DNA of 64,000 bases from Novosphingobium pokkalii (GTDB taxonomy: Bacteria; Pseudomonadota; Alphaproteobacteria; Sphingomonadales; Sphingomonadaceae), in assembly GCF_014652855.1 (NCBI RefSeq), contig NZ_BMZP01000011.1, positions 1 to 64,000 on the forward strand, written 5' to 3'. Below are positions 17,884 through 26,378 of the stretch, piece after piece. Every line of letters starts with the position of its first letter. The stretch's first letter is position 1. The position numbers and the translations under genes were made by a program. The notes under the pieces were generated by a model that was not told where the DNA came from, did no database searches, and saw nothing but the letters and a program-made list of their open reading frames with translations.

Positions 17884-19980
17884 ATGTCCCTGATCCCTTC
17901 CCGCTGGGTCCAGCCCGCGCTGTTTTCGGTCAAGACCGTGGCGGCGGCGTTCCTGGCGCTGTGGATCGGGCTGTGGGTCGGGCTGCCATTTCCGTTCTGG
18001 GCGATGACCACCGCGTTCATCGTCTCCAATCCGCTGGCCGGGGCAACCCGTTCCAAGGCGATCTACCGCGTCGTCGGCACGTTCCTCGGCGCGGTCTTCG
18101 CCGTGGCCGTGGTGCCGGTGCTGGTCGATACGCCGATGATCCTGTCCAGCGTGCTGGCGCTGTGGGTCGGCGGCTGCCTCACCGTCTCGCTGCTCGATCG
18201 CTCGGCGCGGTCCTACACGCTGATGCTGGCGGGCTATACCGCCGCGATCATTGCCTTCCCTTCGGTCAACCAGCCTTATGCGGTGTTCGATACCGCCGTG
18301 GCCCGCGTTACCGAGATCACCCTGGGCATCGTTGCCGCCACGCTCACCCACAGCCTGTTCCTGCCGCAATCGGTAGCCGTGCCGCTGGGCGCGCGGCTGG
18401 AGCGCTGGCTGGCCGACGCCCATGCCTGGCTGACCGATTGCGTGCGCGATCCGGCCGAAGGCGGAGCCCCGCGCCGCACCCCGCGCGAGCAGCAGCAACT
18501 GGCCGTGGACGTGGTCGATTGCGCGCTGATGGCGATCCACGTGCCCTATGATACCTCGCACTGGCGCGAGGCCACCGGAACGCTGCGCGCCCTGCTCGAA
18601 CGCATGATCCTGCTGTTGCCCCTGCTCTCCGGCCTGTCGGACCGGCGCGGCGCCATCGCAAGCTGCGATCTGGCCGAGCATCGTGGCGACGATCCCGAAC
18701 TGGAAGCGGCGCAAGCCGCCACGCGCGCCTGGATCGACGCGGGCTGCCCCGCGCTCGCCCGTCCGGTGATCGCCGTGCCCGAAAGCATTCGTCCCGAAAC
18801 ATGGCACGATCTCCTGGTCACCAGCTATCGCGTGCGTCTGGCCCAGGTGGTCACGCTGCTCGCCGATTGCCGCCAGGCGCTCGATCACCTGCGCGATCCG
18901 CACTTGCCGCTGCCGGCCACTTTGCGCAGCCCGCGCGCCGCGCTGCGCCTGCACCAGGATCTGGGCCACGCGCTGATGGCAGGCTTTGCCGCGACGGTGG
19001 CGGTGATCGCCTGCTGCGCGCTATGGATCTATTCGGGCTGGGCCGATGGCGCCGGCGCGGCGGCGATGACGGCGGTGTTCTGCTGCCTGTTCGCGGCGAT
19101 GGACAATCCCATCCCGGTGATCCTGCGCTTTGGCCTGGCGATCTGCGCCGGGGTGCCGCTGGCGGGCATCTACCTGTTCGAAGTGCTGCCCTATGTGCAG
19201 GATTTTGCCGCCATGGCCCTGGTCATGGCGCCGCCACTGCTGCTGATTGCCGCGTTCATTCCCCATCCCCGCCTGGGCGGCCAGGCCACGGCCATGGCCA
19301 TGGGCTTTTGCAGCGCGCTGGCCATCCAGGAAAGCTTCCACCCCGATTTCGAGCGGTTCGTGAACAGCAACCTGGGCCAGGTGCTGGCCGTGGTGCTGGC
19401 CGCCGGGTTCACCGCCGGCCTGCGCAACCTGGGGACGGACGTGGCCATCGCACGCCTGCTGCGCGCGCTGCAACGCGATCTCGTGCGATTGTCCACCGCC
19501 GCCACCCCGCCCGATCCCGGCCAGGCGCTGGGCCGGGTGATCGACCAGACCGCCCTGCTGACGCAGCGGCTGGGCGCCGATCCGGCCGGATCGCTGGCGG
19601 CCCAGGCGGCCCTGCGCGAAGTGCGCCTGGCAATCAACCTGGTGGCGATCCAGCACGCCCGCGCCGCCGCGCCCCTGCGCCAGCAACGCGCCCTCTCCAG
19701 CCTGCTGCGCGAGGCGGCCCGCTATTTCCGCGCCTGGCGCCCCGATGCCGTGCCGCCGCCCGATGCCCGGTTACAGCACCGCATCGATCGCGCCCTGCGC
19801 CTGATCCTGAAGGACAGTGGCGCGATCCGCCCGCCGCCGCTGCCGTTCGGCCACCCCGATGCGCCCGATGCCCCGCATGCCATCGCCGCCCTGATCGCCC
19901 TGCGGCGCAATCTTTTCCCCAACAGCCCCGGCCCGGCCATTCCGCTGGCCGCCCCCGCCGCGGTGGAGCCCCTGCCATGA
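17884..19980 (+). CDS. FUSC-family aromatic acid exporter (AaeB-like)
   Basis: This is a 698-residue inner-membrane protein with two hydrophobic blocks (about 15-165 and 360-510), each with roughly five to six membrane segments. Cytoplasmic regions separate and follow them. This is the duplicated fusaric-acid-resistance layout seen in AaeB and YccS-type carriers. The first block opens with AVKTVAAAFLALWIGLWVGL-like hydrophobic sequence after SLIPSRW. The downstream DUF1656, HlyD and NodT-type genes overlap by a few bases and complete an AaeXAB-style efflux system with an outer-membrane channel. The substrate is probably an aromatic carboxylic acid or similar hydrophobic toxin. Confidence 0.87.
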   Translation: MSLIPSRWVQPALFSVKTVAAAFLALWIGLWVGLPFPFWAMTTAFIVSNPLAGATRSKAIYRVVGTFLGAVFAVAVVPVLVDTPMILSSVLALWVGGCLTVSLLDRSARSYTLMLAGYTAAIIAFPSVNQPYAVFDTAVARVTEITLGIVAATLTHSLFLPQSVAVPLGARLERWLADAHAWLTDCVRDPAEGGAPRRTPREQQQLAVDVVDCALMAIHVPYDTSHWREATGTLRALLERMILLLPLLSGLSDRRGAIASCDLAEHRGDDPELEAAQAATRAWIDAGCPALARPVIAVPESIRPETWHDLLVTSYRVRLAQVVTLLADCRQALDHLRDPHLPLPATLRSPRAALRLHQDLGHALMAGFAATVAVIACCALWIYSGWADGAGAAAMTAVFCCLFAAMDNPIPVILRFGLAICAGVPLAGIYLFEVLPYVQDFAAMALVMAPPLLLIAAFIPHPRLGGQATAMAMGFCSALAIQESFHPDFERFVNSNLGQVLAVVLAAGFTAGLRNLGTDVAIARLLRALQRDLVRLSTAATPPDPGQALGRVIDQTALLTQRLGADPAGSLAAQAALREVRLAINLVAIQHARAAAPLRQQRALSSLLREAARYFRAWRPDAVPPPDARLQHRIDRALRLILKDSGAIRPPPLPFGHPDAPDAPHAIAALIALRRNLFPNSPGPAIPLAAPAAVEPLP

Positions 19981-20210
19981 ACCCGCCACACCCCGCTTTT
20001 TCCGAATACATGTTCGGCGAAGTCTTCGTGGCTTCGGCGCCGTTGACGGCCACGGTGGCGCTGATCCTGGCGCTGATCGTCCACCGCGTGCTGGTGGCGC
20101 TGCGCTTCTATCGCTGGGTCTGGCACCCGGTCCTGTTCGATACTGCCCTGTTCGTGGCGTTCTGGGCGCTGCTTGTGCGCTTTCCCCAGTTGATCAATGG
20201 ATGGCTCTGA
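19977..20210 (+). CDS. DUF1656 small membrane protein (AaeX-like)
   Basis: This 77-residue protein has two membrane segments (about 22-42 and 52-70). It starts with the DUF1656-type FSEYMFGEVFVASAP stretch, where the family typically orients a helix before TM1. The start overlaps the FUSC stop (ATGA), and the stop overlaps the HlyD-family start (TGATG). DUF1656 proteins are regular companions of FUSC plus HlyD pumps, but their molecular function is not established. It is short and easily missed, but its conserved position and overlaps make it real. Confidence 0.85.
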   Translation: MNPPHPAFSEYMFGEVFVASAPLTATVALILALIVHRVLVALRFYRWVWHPVLFDTALFVAFWALLVRFPQLINGWL

Positions 20211-21157
20211 TGTCGCTGCTTGCTTCTCCCGCTTTTCGCAAGACCGTGCAGATCGGCGTCACCGGCGCCATCGTGATCGTTGCCGCCCTGGGCGCGCGCG
20301 AACTCTGGACGCATTACCAGGCTGATCCCTGGACGCGCGATGGCCGCGTGCGCGCCGATGTGGTGCAGATCGCGCCCGATGTGCAGGGCCTGGTGACCCG
20401 TGTCGACGTGGTCAACGACCAACCGGTGCACAAGGGTGACGTGCTGTTCCAGATCGACACCGCCCGCTATGCCCTGGCCGTGCGCCAGGCGGAGGACGCC
20501 ATTGCCCAGGCCCAGACCGGGATCACCCGCGCCCGCGTAGCCCTGGCCGAAGCCCAGCGCGAGGCGGCCCGCAACCGGGGCCTGGGCGATCTCGTGCCGC
20601 TGGAAGTGACGCAGCAGAGCGAAACCAAGGTGGCGGATGCCCGCGCCCAGCTTGCCGCCGCGCAAGTCATGCTGGAAAGCGCGCAGAGCCAGCGCGAAGT
20701 GGCGCGGCTCAACCTCGCCCGCACCACCGTGCGCGCCTCCGTCGATGGCACGATTTCCGACCAGACCCTGCGCCCGGGCAACTATGTCGCGCCGGGCAAG
20801 CCGGTGATGGCGCTGGTAGACAACAGTTCCTTGCGCATCGAAGGCTATTTCGAAGAAACCAAGCTCGCCCACGTCCATGTCGGCCAGGCCGCCACGGTGC
20901 GCCTGATGGGCGAGGATCGCCTGCTCAAGGGCCATGTCACGTCCATCGCCATGGCGATCGAGGACCACGACCGCACCGGCAGCGCCAGCATGCTGCCCTC
21001 GATCAATCCCAGCTTCTCGTGGGTGCGCCTGCCCCAGCGCGTGCCGGTGCGGATCGCGCTGGATGAACGCCCGGCAGGCGTGGCGCTGATCGCCGGGCGC
21101 ACCGCTTCGGTCACGCTCGCGCCGGACAAGGTTGCCCAAAAGGAGCAGAACCAGTGA
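20210..21157 (+). CDS. HlyD-family periplasmic adaptor of FUSC efflux system (AaeA-like)
   Basis: This 315-residue membrane-fusion protein has one N-terminal membrane anchor (about 10-30), a split lipoyl domain (VQGLVTRVDVVNDQPVHKGD and later VDGTISDQTLRPGNYVAPGK), a short alpha-helical hairpin (about 85-165) and a beta-barrel domain. The ATG at 20210 is chosen because it overlaps the DUF1656 stop as TGATG; an ATG nine bases upstream is also possible. It would bridge the FUSC carrier to the NodT-type channel encoded next. Confidence 0.88.
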   Translation: MSLLASPAFRKTVQIGVTGAIVIVAALGARELWTHYQADPWTRDGRVRADVVQIAPDVQGLVTRVDVVNDQPVHKGDVLFQIDTARYALAVRQAEDAIAQAQTGITRARVALAEAQREAARNRGLGDLVPLEVTQQSETKVADARAQLAAAQVMLESAQSQREVARLNLARTTVRASVDGTISDQTLRPGNYVAPGKPVMALVDNSSLRIEGYFEETKLAHVHVGQAATVRLMGEDRLLKGHVTSIAMAIEDHDRTGSASMLPSINPSFSWVRLPQRVPVRIALDERPAGVALIAGRTASVTLAPDKVAQKEQNQ

Positions 21158-22560
21158 AGCGCGCGGCTCTGATCGGCGGCGCGCTGCTGGCGCTGGCCGG
21201 GTGCAAGGCGGTGGGACCGGATTACCACGTGCCCGAATCCGCCGTGGTCAGCCGCCCGGCTGCGCAAGGCGCGTTCCAGTCCGCCACGCCTGCGCTCACC
21301 ACCAGCGATCCGCTGCCGCCGCGCTGGTGGCATCTCTATGACGATCCGGTGCTCGACGGGCTGGAAGAGCAGGCCCTGGCCGCCAACACCGACTTGCGCG
21401 TGGCCGCCGCCAACCTCGCCCGCGCGCGCGCCGTCACGGCCGTGGCCGAAGGTGGCAAGGAAGTGGATTTCGGCGTTTCCGCCGGCGCCCAGCACGCGCG
21501 CCTGTCAGGCGAGTCCTATCTTCAGGACGAGCAATTGCCGGTGGCCGATATCGGCGATGTCGGCGCGGAAATGAACTACCAGATCGACCTGTTCGGCCGC
21601 ATCCGCCGCCAGATCGAAGCCGCCCGCGCCGACGAGGAAGCCCTCGCCGCCACGCAGGACGCGGTGAAAGTCACCGTCGCGGCCGATGTCGCGCGCGCCT
21701 ATGTCGGGGTCTGCGCCGCCCATGCTGCTGAGGATCTCGCCCAGCGCGCGATCACCTTGCAGGGCCATCTGGTGGATATCAACCGCCGCCTGGTTGCCGC
21801 TGGGCGCAGCGCCACCCCCGATGTCACCGCCGCGCAAGGCCGCCTGGCCCAGGCGCAAGCGCTGCTGCCCACGTATCGCGCTGCCGCGCGCGCCGCGCTC
21901 TATCGCCTGGCCGCGCTGACGGGCAAAGTGCCGGCCGACTATCCGCGCGAGGCGGAAAGCTGCCGCGCCGTGCCCGAACTGCGCAATCCGCTGCCGGTGG
22001 GCGATGGCGCCGCCCTGCTGCGCCGCCGGCCCGATGTGCGCGCCGCCGAACGCCAGTTGGCCGGCGCCACCGCGCGCATCGGCGTGGCCACGGCCGATCT
22101 CTATCCCTCGATCGGCATTGGCCTGTCCGCCGGGTCCACCGGTTTCGTCAAGGACCTGGGCCTGCCGGCGGCCAACCGCTGGTCCATCGGCGGGCTGCTG
22201 CACTGGTCGATCCCCGGCGCCGGTGCCCGCGCCCGGGTCAAGGCGGCCGATGCCAGCGCCGACGCCGCGCTGGCCCATTTCGATGGCGTCGTGCTTGGCG
22301 CCCTGCGCGAAACCGAAACCGCGCTGGCGACCTATGCCGAGAACCACGATCGCCACGCCGCGCTGGACGAGGCACTCGCTTCGGCCCGCACCGCGTCAGA
22401 CCAGGCGCGGCGCCTGCGTGAGGCCGGACGCGCCGCAATCATCAATGACATCGGCGGGCGCCAGGGCGTGATCGGGGCAGAGGCGGCCGTGCTCAATTCC
22501 CGCGCGGAAATCGCCAACGACCAGATCAACCTGTTCCTCGCGCTGGGCGGCGGCTGGTGA
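21154..22560 (+). CDS. NodT-family outer-membrane efflux lipoprotein
   Basis: This 468-residue outer-membrane factor starts at a GTG that overlaps the adaptor stop (GTGA) and has an AGGAG ribosome site at 21141. The signal ends in a lipobox (LALAGC, Cys at about residue 17), followed by KAVGPDYHVPE, the standard N-terminus of NodT/OprM-type lipoproteins. The two TolC-like repeats carry DLFGRIRRQIEAARAD and RRRPDVRAAERQLAGATARIGVATADLYPSI, both strongly diagnostic. It is the last gene of the Ohr-PfpI-FUSC operon and is followed by a nested palindrome that may terminate transcription. Confidence 0.92.
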   Translation: MKRAALIGGALLALAGCKAVGPDYHVPESAVVSRPAAQGAFQSATPALTTSDPLPPRWWHLYDDPVLDGLEEQALAANTDLRVAAANLARARAVTAVAEGGKEVDFGVSAGAQHARLSGESYLQDEQLPVADIGDVGAEMNYQIDLFGRIRRQIEAARADEEALAATQDAVKVTVAADVARAYVGVCAAHAAEDLAQRAITLQGHLVDINRRLVAAGRSATPDVTAAQGRLAQAQALLPTYRAAARAALYRLAALTGKVPADYPREAESCRAVPELRNPLPVGDGAALLRRRPDVRAAERQLAGATARIGVATADLYPSIGIGLSAGSTGFVKDLGLPAANRWSIGGLLHWSIPGAGARARVKAADASADAALAHFDGVVLGALRETETALATYAENHDRHAALDEALASARTASDQARRLREAGRAAIINDIGGRQGVIGAEAAVLNSRAEIANDQINLFLALGGGW

Positions 22561-22612
22561 CAGCCCTTGCTCAGGCGCTGTGAGTTGATCCGGCTGCGCC
22601 GGATGTGCGGCC

Positions 22613-22725
22613 CCAGCCCTCTCCCGTCCCGAAGAGCACGAAAACGTCCGGGGGACGTTTTCGCTGAGGGGGCCGACCTCCCATAGGGTACTATCGTTGG
22701 GAGGTCGGGTGGGGGAGAGGGCTGG
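22613..22725. repeat. Nested palindromic element between convergent genes
   Basis: Outer 13-bp arms at 22613-22625 and 22713-22725 are exact complements. They enclose two further perfect hairpins, with 11-bp arms at 22639-22649/22653-22663 and at 22673-22683/22698-22708. The three-stem arrangement lies between a plus-strand operon end (22560) and a minus-strand gene end (22769). It could serve as a bidirectional terminator. Its size and composition suggest a dispersed repeat rather than a simple terminator. Confidence 0.7.
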
Positions 22726-22768
22726 TGCCGCACGGCAAATGCGCCTTGGTGCATTTGCCAACCAACTC

Positions 22769-23635
22769 TCACGCCAGTGGGTGCAGCCGCTCGTAGACGC
22801 CCAGGATTTCGGCCAGCGCGGAAAGCGCCAGCACGCCCGGTTCGCGGGTGCGCGGGATCAGGCCGATCGGGCTGGTGATCCGCGAAAGCTGGGTTTCGTT
22901 CACCCCGTCACGCGCCAGGTCATCCAGCCGCGCCATGCGCGCGCGCAGGCCGCCTTGCGCGCCGATGTAGAAGGCCGGGGTATCGAGCGCCCAGCGCAGG
23001 ATCGTCCGTTCCCATTCGTGATCGTGGAACAGCAACAGGATGGCGGTCCAGGCATCGGCCTGCGCCCCTTGTGGCGCCGCGCCCAGATGCAGGGCTCCGG
23101 CCTCTTCCTTCGCATAGACCTGCGTGGCCAGGCCCATCGTCCGGGCCAGCGCCGCCGTTGCCGCCAGCTCCGCCCCTTCGCCCAGCAGGATCAGCGAGAG
23201 CGGGGGGATATAGGGCCGCGCCCGCAAGAGATGCGCCGGGGCGTCCTCCGGCACCGGCAGCGGCAGGCTGGCCGGCTGGCGCGCGTCCAGCGCCTGCACC
23301 GCCTGCGCCAGGGCATCGCGGTCAGGCGCAGGATCGAGCAGGATATCGAGTCCGCCCCCGCAGGGCAGGCGGAAATCGATGATCGGAGAGCCCCGGCCAT
23401 AGCGTTGCAGCAGCGGCTCGGCGCCCGGCGCGAGCCCGGCGAGATCGCCGGCCAGTTGCCGCTCCAGGCAGACATCGGCGAGCGAGCCGGCAATGACTTG
23501 CGCCACGCCGGCCCGGCTGGCCGCCATCTGCGCGCCGACCCGGCGCGAGAAGCTGCCATCGATCCCCACCACCGTGCACAGTCCCGTGCCCTCGTCCAGA
23601 GCGGCCCGCAGCGCGGCATGGTCGGTGTGGATCAT
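22769..23635 (-). CDS. XdhC/CoxI-family protein
   Basis: This 288-residue protein resembles XdhC, which handles molybdenum cofactor for xanthine-dehydrogenase-type enzymes. An N-terminal segment (about 1-100) has GTGLCTVVGIDGSFSRRVGAQM, where the family keeps a Ser/Arg-rich VxGxxGS pattern. A Rossmann-like C-terminal domain carries LILLGEGAELAATAALARTMGL and FYIGAQGGLRARMARL. No molybdo-enzyme subunits are encoded nearby. It follows alanine dehydrogenase by 11 bp on the same strand, so it is probably co-transcribed with it. Whether it matures a distant enzyme or does something else cannot be told. Confidence 0.8.
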   Translation of the reverse strand: MIHTDHAALRAALDEGTGLCTVVGIDGSFSRRVGAQMAASRAGVAQVIAGSLADVCLERQLAGDLAGLAPGAEPLLQRYGRGSPIIDFRLPCGGGLDILLDPAPDRDALAQAVQALDARQPASLPLPVPEDAPAHLLRARPYIPPLSLILLGEGAELAATAALARTMGLATQVYAKEEAGALHLGAAPQGAQADAWTAILLLFHDHEWERTILRWALDTPAFYIGAQGGLRARMARLDDLARDGVNETQLSRITSPIGLIPRTREPGVLALSALAEILGVYERLHPLA

Positions 23636-23646
23636 CGCATCTCCAT

Positions 23647-24762
23647 TCAGCCGATCAATTCGGCCGCCGGGGTATAAGCATAGCCCAGGTCCTTGGCCAC
23701 CGCTTCATAGGTCACCTTGCCGAAGGCCACGTTGAGGCCATTGGCGAGGTGCTCGTTGCGCGCCAGCGCGGCTTTCCAGCCCAGGTTGGCAATGGCCAGG
23801 GCATGGGGCAGCGTCACGTTGTTGAGCGCATAGGTGCTAGTGCGCGCCACGCCGCCCGGCATGTTGGCCACGCAATAATGCACCACGCCATCGACCACAT
23901 AGGTCGGTTCGGCATGGGTCGTGGCGTGGCTGGTCTCGAAGCAGCCGCCCTGGTCGATGGCCACGTCCACCAGCACCGCGCCGGGCTTCATCGTGGCCAG
24001 CATTTCGCGCGTCACCAGCTTGGGTGCGGCGGCACCGGGCACCAGCACGGCGCCGATCACCAGGTCGGCTTCGGCCACGGCCGCCGCGATATTGGCCTTG
24101 CCGGCATAGAGCGTCTTGGCGCGGCTTTCGAAATGGGTGGCCAGGCGCTCCAGCACTTCGGGGCTGCGGTCGATGATCGTCACGTCGGCGCCAAGGCCGG
24201 CGGCCATCTGCGCGGCATTGAAGCCCACCACGCCGCCGCCGATCACCGCCACCTTGGCCGGCAGCACGCCGGGCACACCGCCCAGCAGCACGCCACGCCC
24301 GCCATGGGCCTTTTCCAGCGCTGTGGCGCCGGCCTGGATCGCCATGCGCCCGGCCACCTGGCTCATAGGCTTGAGCAGCGGCAGGCCACCGGCTGCGTCG
24401 GTCACGGTTTCATAGGCGATGCAAACCGCGCCCGACTTGACGAGATCGGCGGTCTGCTCCGGATCGGGGGCGAGGTGGAGGTAGGTATAGAGGATCTGGC
24501 CTTCGCGCAGCATGGCGCGTTCCACCGCCTGCGGCTCCTTGACCTTGACCACCATCTCGGCGCGGGCAAAGACTTCGGCGGCCGTGGCGACGATCTGGGC
24601 GCCGGCGGCCACATAGGCTTCGTCGGCCGCGCCGATGCCCGCGCCAGCACCGGTTTCCACCAGCACGGTGTGCCCATGGGCCACCAGTTCATGCGCGCTT
24701 TCGGGGGTCAGCCCGACGCGGTATTCGTGGTTCTTGATTTCCTTGACGGTGCCGACCAGCAT
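23647..24762 (-). CDS. ald: Alanine dehydrogenase
   Basis: This 371-residue enzyme, the usual family length, interconverts L-alanine with pyruvate and ammonia using NAD. The ATG at 24762 gives the canonical start [20 protein letters not shown]. The substrate-binding and nucleotide domains show [36 protein letters not shown], and the NAD-binding run [21 protein letters not shown]. It lies downstream of gabT-gabD. A pyruvate-dependent aminotransferase gene is near, so this enzyme could regenerate pyruvate from the alanine formed. That link is inferred from gene content. Confidence 0.95.
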   Translation of the reverse strand: MLVGTVKEIKNHEYRVGLTPESAHELVAHGHTVLVETGAGAGIGAADEAYVAAGAQIVATAAEVFARAEMVVKVKEPQAVERAMLREGQILYTYLHLAPDPEQTADLVKSGAVCIAYETVTDAAGGLPLLKPMSQVAGRMAIQAGATALEKAHGGRGVLLGGVPGVLPAKVAVIGGGVVGFNAAQMAAGLGADVTIIDRSPEVLERLATHFESRAKTLYAGKANIAAAVAEADLVIGAVLVPGAAAPKLVTREMLATMKPGAVLVDVAIDQGGCFETSHATTHAEPTYVVDGVVHYCVANMPGGVARTSTYALNNVTLPHALAIANLGWKAALARNEHLANGLNVAFGKVTYEAVAKDLGYAYTPAAELIG

Positions 24763-24851
24763 GACATGAACTCCCAAAGTGATCGATTGCGATCTCACCG
24801 GGATAATATGGCAAATCCTCGCGCGATTTTTCCCTAATTTTGGCGACCAAA

Positions 24852-24886
24852 GGCGGGATCGCGGAATTATTTCCCGCCATCCCGCC
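24852..24886 (-). terminator. Candidate terminator hairpin after gabD
   Basis: Perfect 8-bp arms (24852-24859 and 24879-24886, GGCGGGAT/ATCCCGCC) sit just past the gabD stop. The spacer contains further GC pairing around an AATTATTT loop. No strong T-run follows on the minus strand, so termination may be only partial before ald, whose own promoter probably lies between this hairpin and 24762. Confidence 0.45.
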
Positions 24887-24896
24887 CTTGGCCGGC

Positions 24897-26378
24897 TTAG
24901 AGTGCCGGCACCGCGATGCAGGCCAGCTTCACATCGAGATAATCGTCCGCGCCCAGGTACGATCCTTCGCGGCCCAGGCCCGATTCCTTGACCCCGCCAA
25001 ACGGCGCGACTTCGGTGGAAATCAGCCCGGTGTTGATACCGACCATGCCATATTCCAGCGCTTCGGTCAGGCGCCACTGGCGCGCCGCATCGTTGGTATA
25101 GGCATAGGCCGCCAGGCCCGAGCGCGTGTCGTTGGCCAGCGCCACGGCTTCCTGCTCGCTGGCAAAGCGCACCAGCCCGGCCAGCGGCCCGAACGTCTCT
25201 TCGCGGTTGAGCAGGGCATCGACCGGCACGTCGGCAATCACTGTGGGCTCAAAGAACCGCGCGCCCAGGGCCTGCGCCTGGTGGCCGCCGGTCAAGACCT
25301 TGCCGCCCTTGGCAACGGCATCGGCCACATGCGCCGTGATCTTGGCAACGGCGCGGTCGTCGATCAGCGGCCCCTGGTCGGTCGGCCCGTCCAGCCCCGG
25401 CCCGACGCGGAACGCGGCCACGCGGGCGGCGAGCTTTTGCGCAAAGGCATCATGCACCGCTTCGTGCACCAGCAGGCGGTTCGCACAGACGCAGGTTTGC
25501 CCGGTGTTGCGGAACTTGGACGCCAGCGCGCCTTCCACCGCTGCATCGAGGTCGGCATCCTCGAACACGATGAACGGCGCGTTGCCGCCCAGTTCCAGGC
25601 TCACTTTCTTCACCGTGCCGGCGCATTGCGCGGCCAGCAGCTTGCCCACGGCGGTCGATCCGGTGAAGGTGAACTTGGCCACGCGCGGATCGCCGGTCAG
25701 CACTTCGCCGATCGGCTTGGCCTGGCCGGTCACCACGCTCAGCAGGCCCTTGGGCAGCCCGGCTTCCTCGGCCAGCACGGCCAGCGCGAGTGCGGAAAAC
25801 GGCGTGAGTTCGGATGGCTTGATCACGATCGGGCAGCCCACCGCCAGCGCCGGGCCGGCCTTGCGGGTGATCATCGCCAGCGGAAAGTTCCACGGCGTGA
25901 TCGCACCGACCACGCCCACCGGCTGGCGGGTGACGACCAGCCGCCGATCCGCCTGGTGCGGGGCGATCACGTCGCCGCGAATGCGCCGGGCTTCCTCGCC
26001 AAACCATTCCAGGAACGAGGCGGCATAGGCCACTTCGCCCTTGGCCTCGGCCAGCGGCTTGCCTTGCTCGGCGGTCATGATCGTGGCCAGATCGTCGGCG
26101 TGTTCCAGCATCAGCGCGGCCCAGCGCTTGAGCACGGCGCCGCGTTCCTTGGCAGTCTTGGCCTTCCACGGGCCGAACGCGGCCTGTGCTGCGGCAACGG
26201 CTTCTTCCGCCTCGATCGCGCCCAGATCGGGCACATGGCCGATAACCGCGCCGGTGGCGGGATTGTCCACCGCGATCCGCGCGCTGCCCGTGCGCCATTC
26301 GCCCGCCACGAAGGCAGCCTCGCGCCACAAGTCACCGCGCTGCATTGCGGGGCGGTTCACTTCCAGAATGTCACTCAT
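24897..26378 (-). CDS. gabD: NAD(P)-dependent succinate-semialdehyde dehydrogenase
   Basis: This 493-residue cytosolic aldehyde dehydrogenase would oxidise succinate semialdehyde to succinate. The catalytic elements are present: the Asn of TPWNFPLAM, FTFTGSTAVGK in the nucleotide fold, Glu in VSLELGGNAPF, and the nucleophile Cys in RNTGQTCVCANR. The C-terminal PFGGVKESGLGREG stretch and overall sequence match GabD-type enzymes. Its start overlaps the gabT stop by four bases (ATGA), so the two form the classic gabTD operon for GABA use. Confidence 0.94.
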   Translation of the reverse strand: MSDILEVNRPAMQRGDLWREAAFVAGEWRTGSARIAVDNPATGAVIGHVPDLGAIEAEEAVAAAQAAFGPWKAKTAKERGAVLKRWAALMLEHADDLATIMTAEQGKPLAEAKGEVAYAASFLEWFGEEARRIRGDVIAPHQADRRLVVTRQPVGVVGAITPWNFPLAMITRKAGPALAVGCPIVIKPSELTPFSALALAVLAEEAGLPKGLLSVVTGQAKPIGEVLTGDPRVAKFTFTGSTAVGKLLAAQCAGTVKKVSLELGGNAPFIVFEDADLDAAVEGALASKFRNTGQTCVCANRLLVHEAVHDAFAQKLAARVAAFRVGPGLDGPTDQGPLIDDRAVAKITAHVADAVAKGGKVLTGGHQAQALGARFFEPTVIADVPVDALLNREETFGPLAGLVRFASEQEAVALANDTRSGLAAYAYTNDAARQWRLTEALEYGMVGINTGLISTEVAPFGGVKESGLGREGSYLGADDYLDVKLACIAVPAL

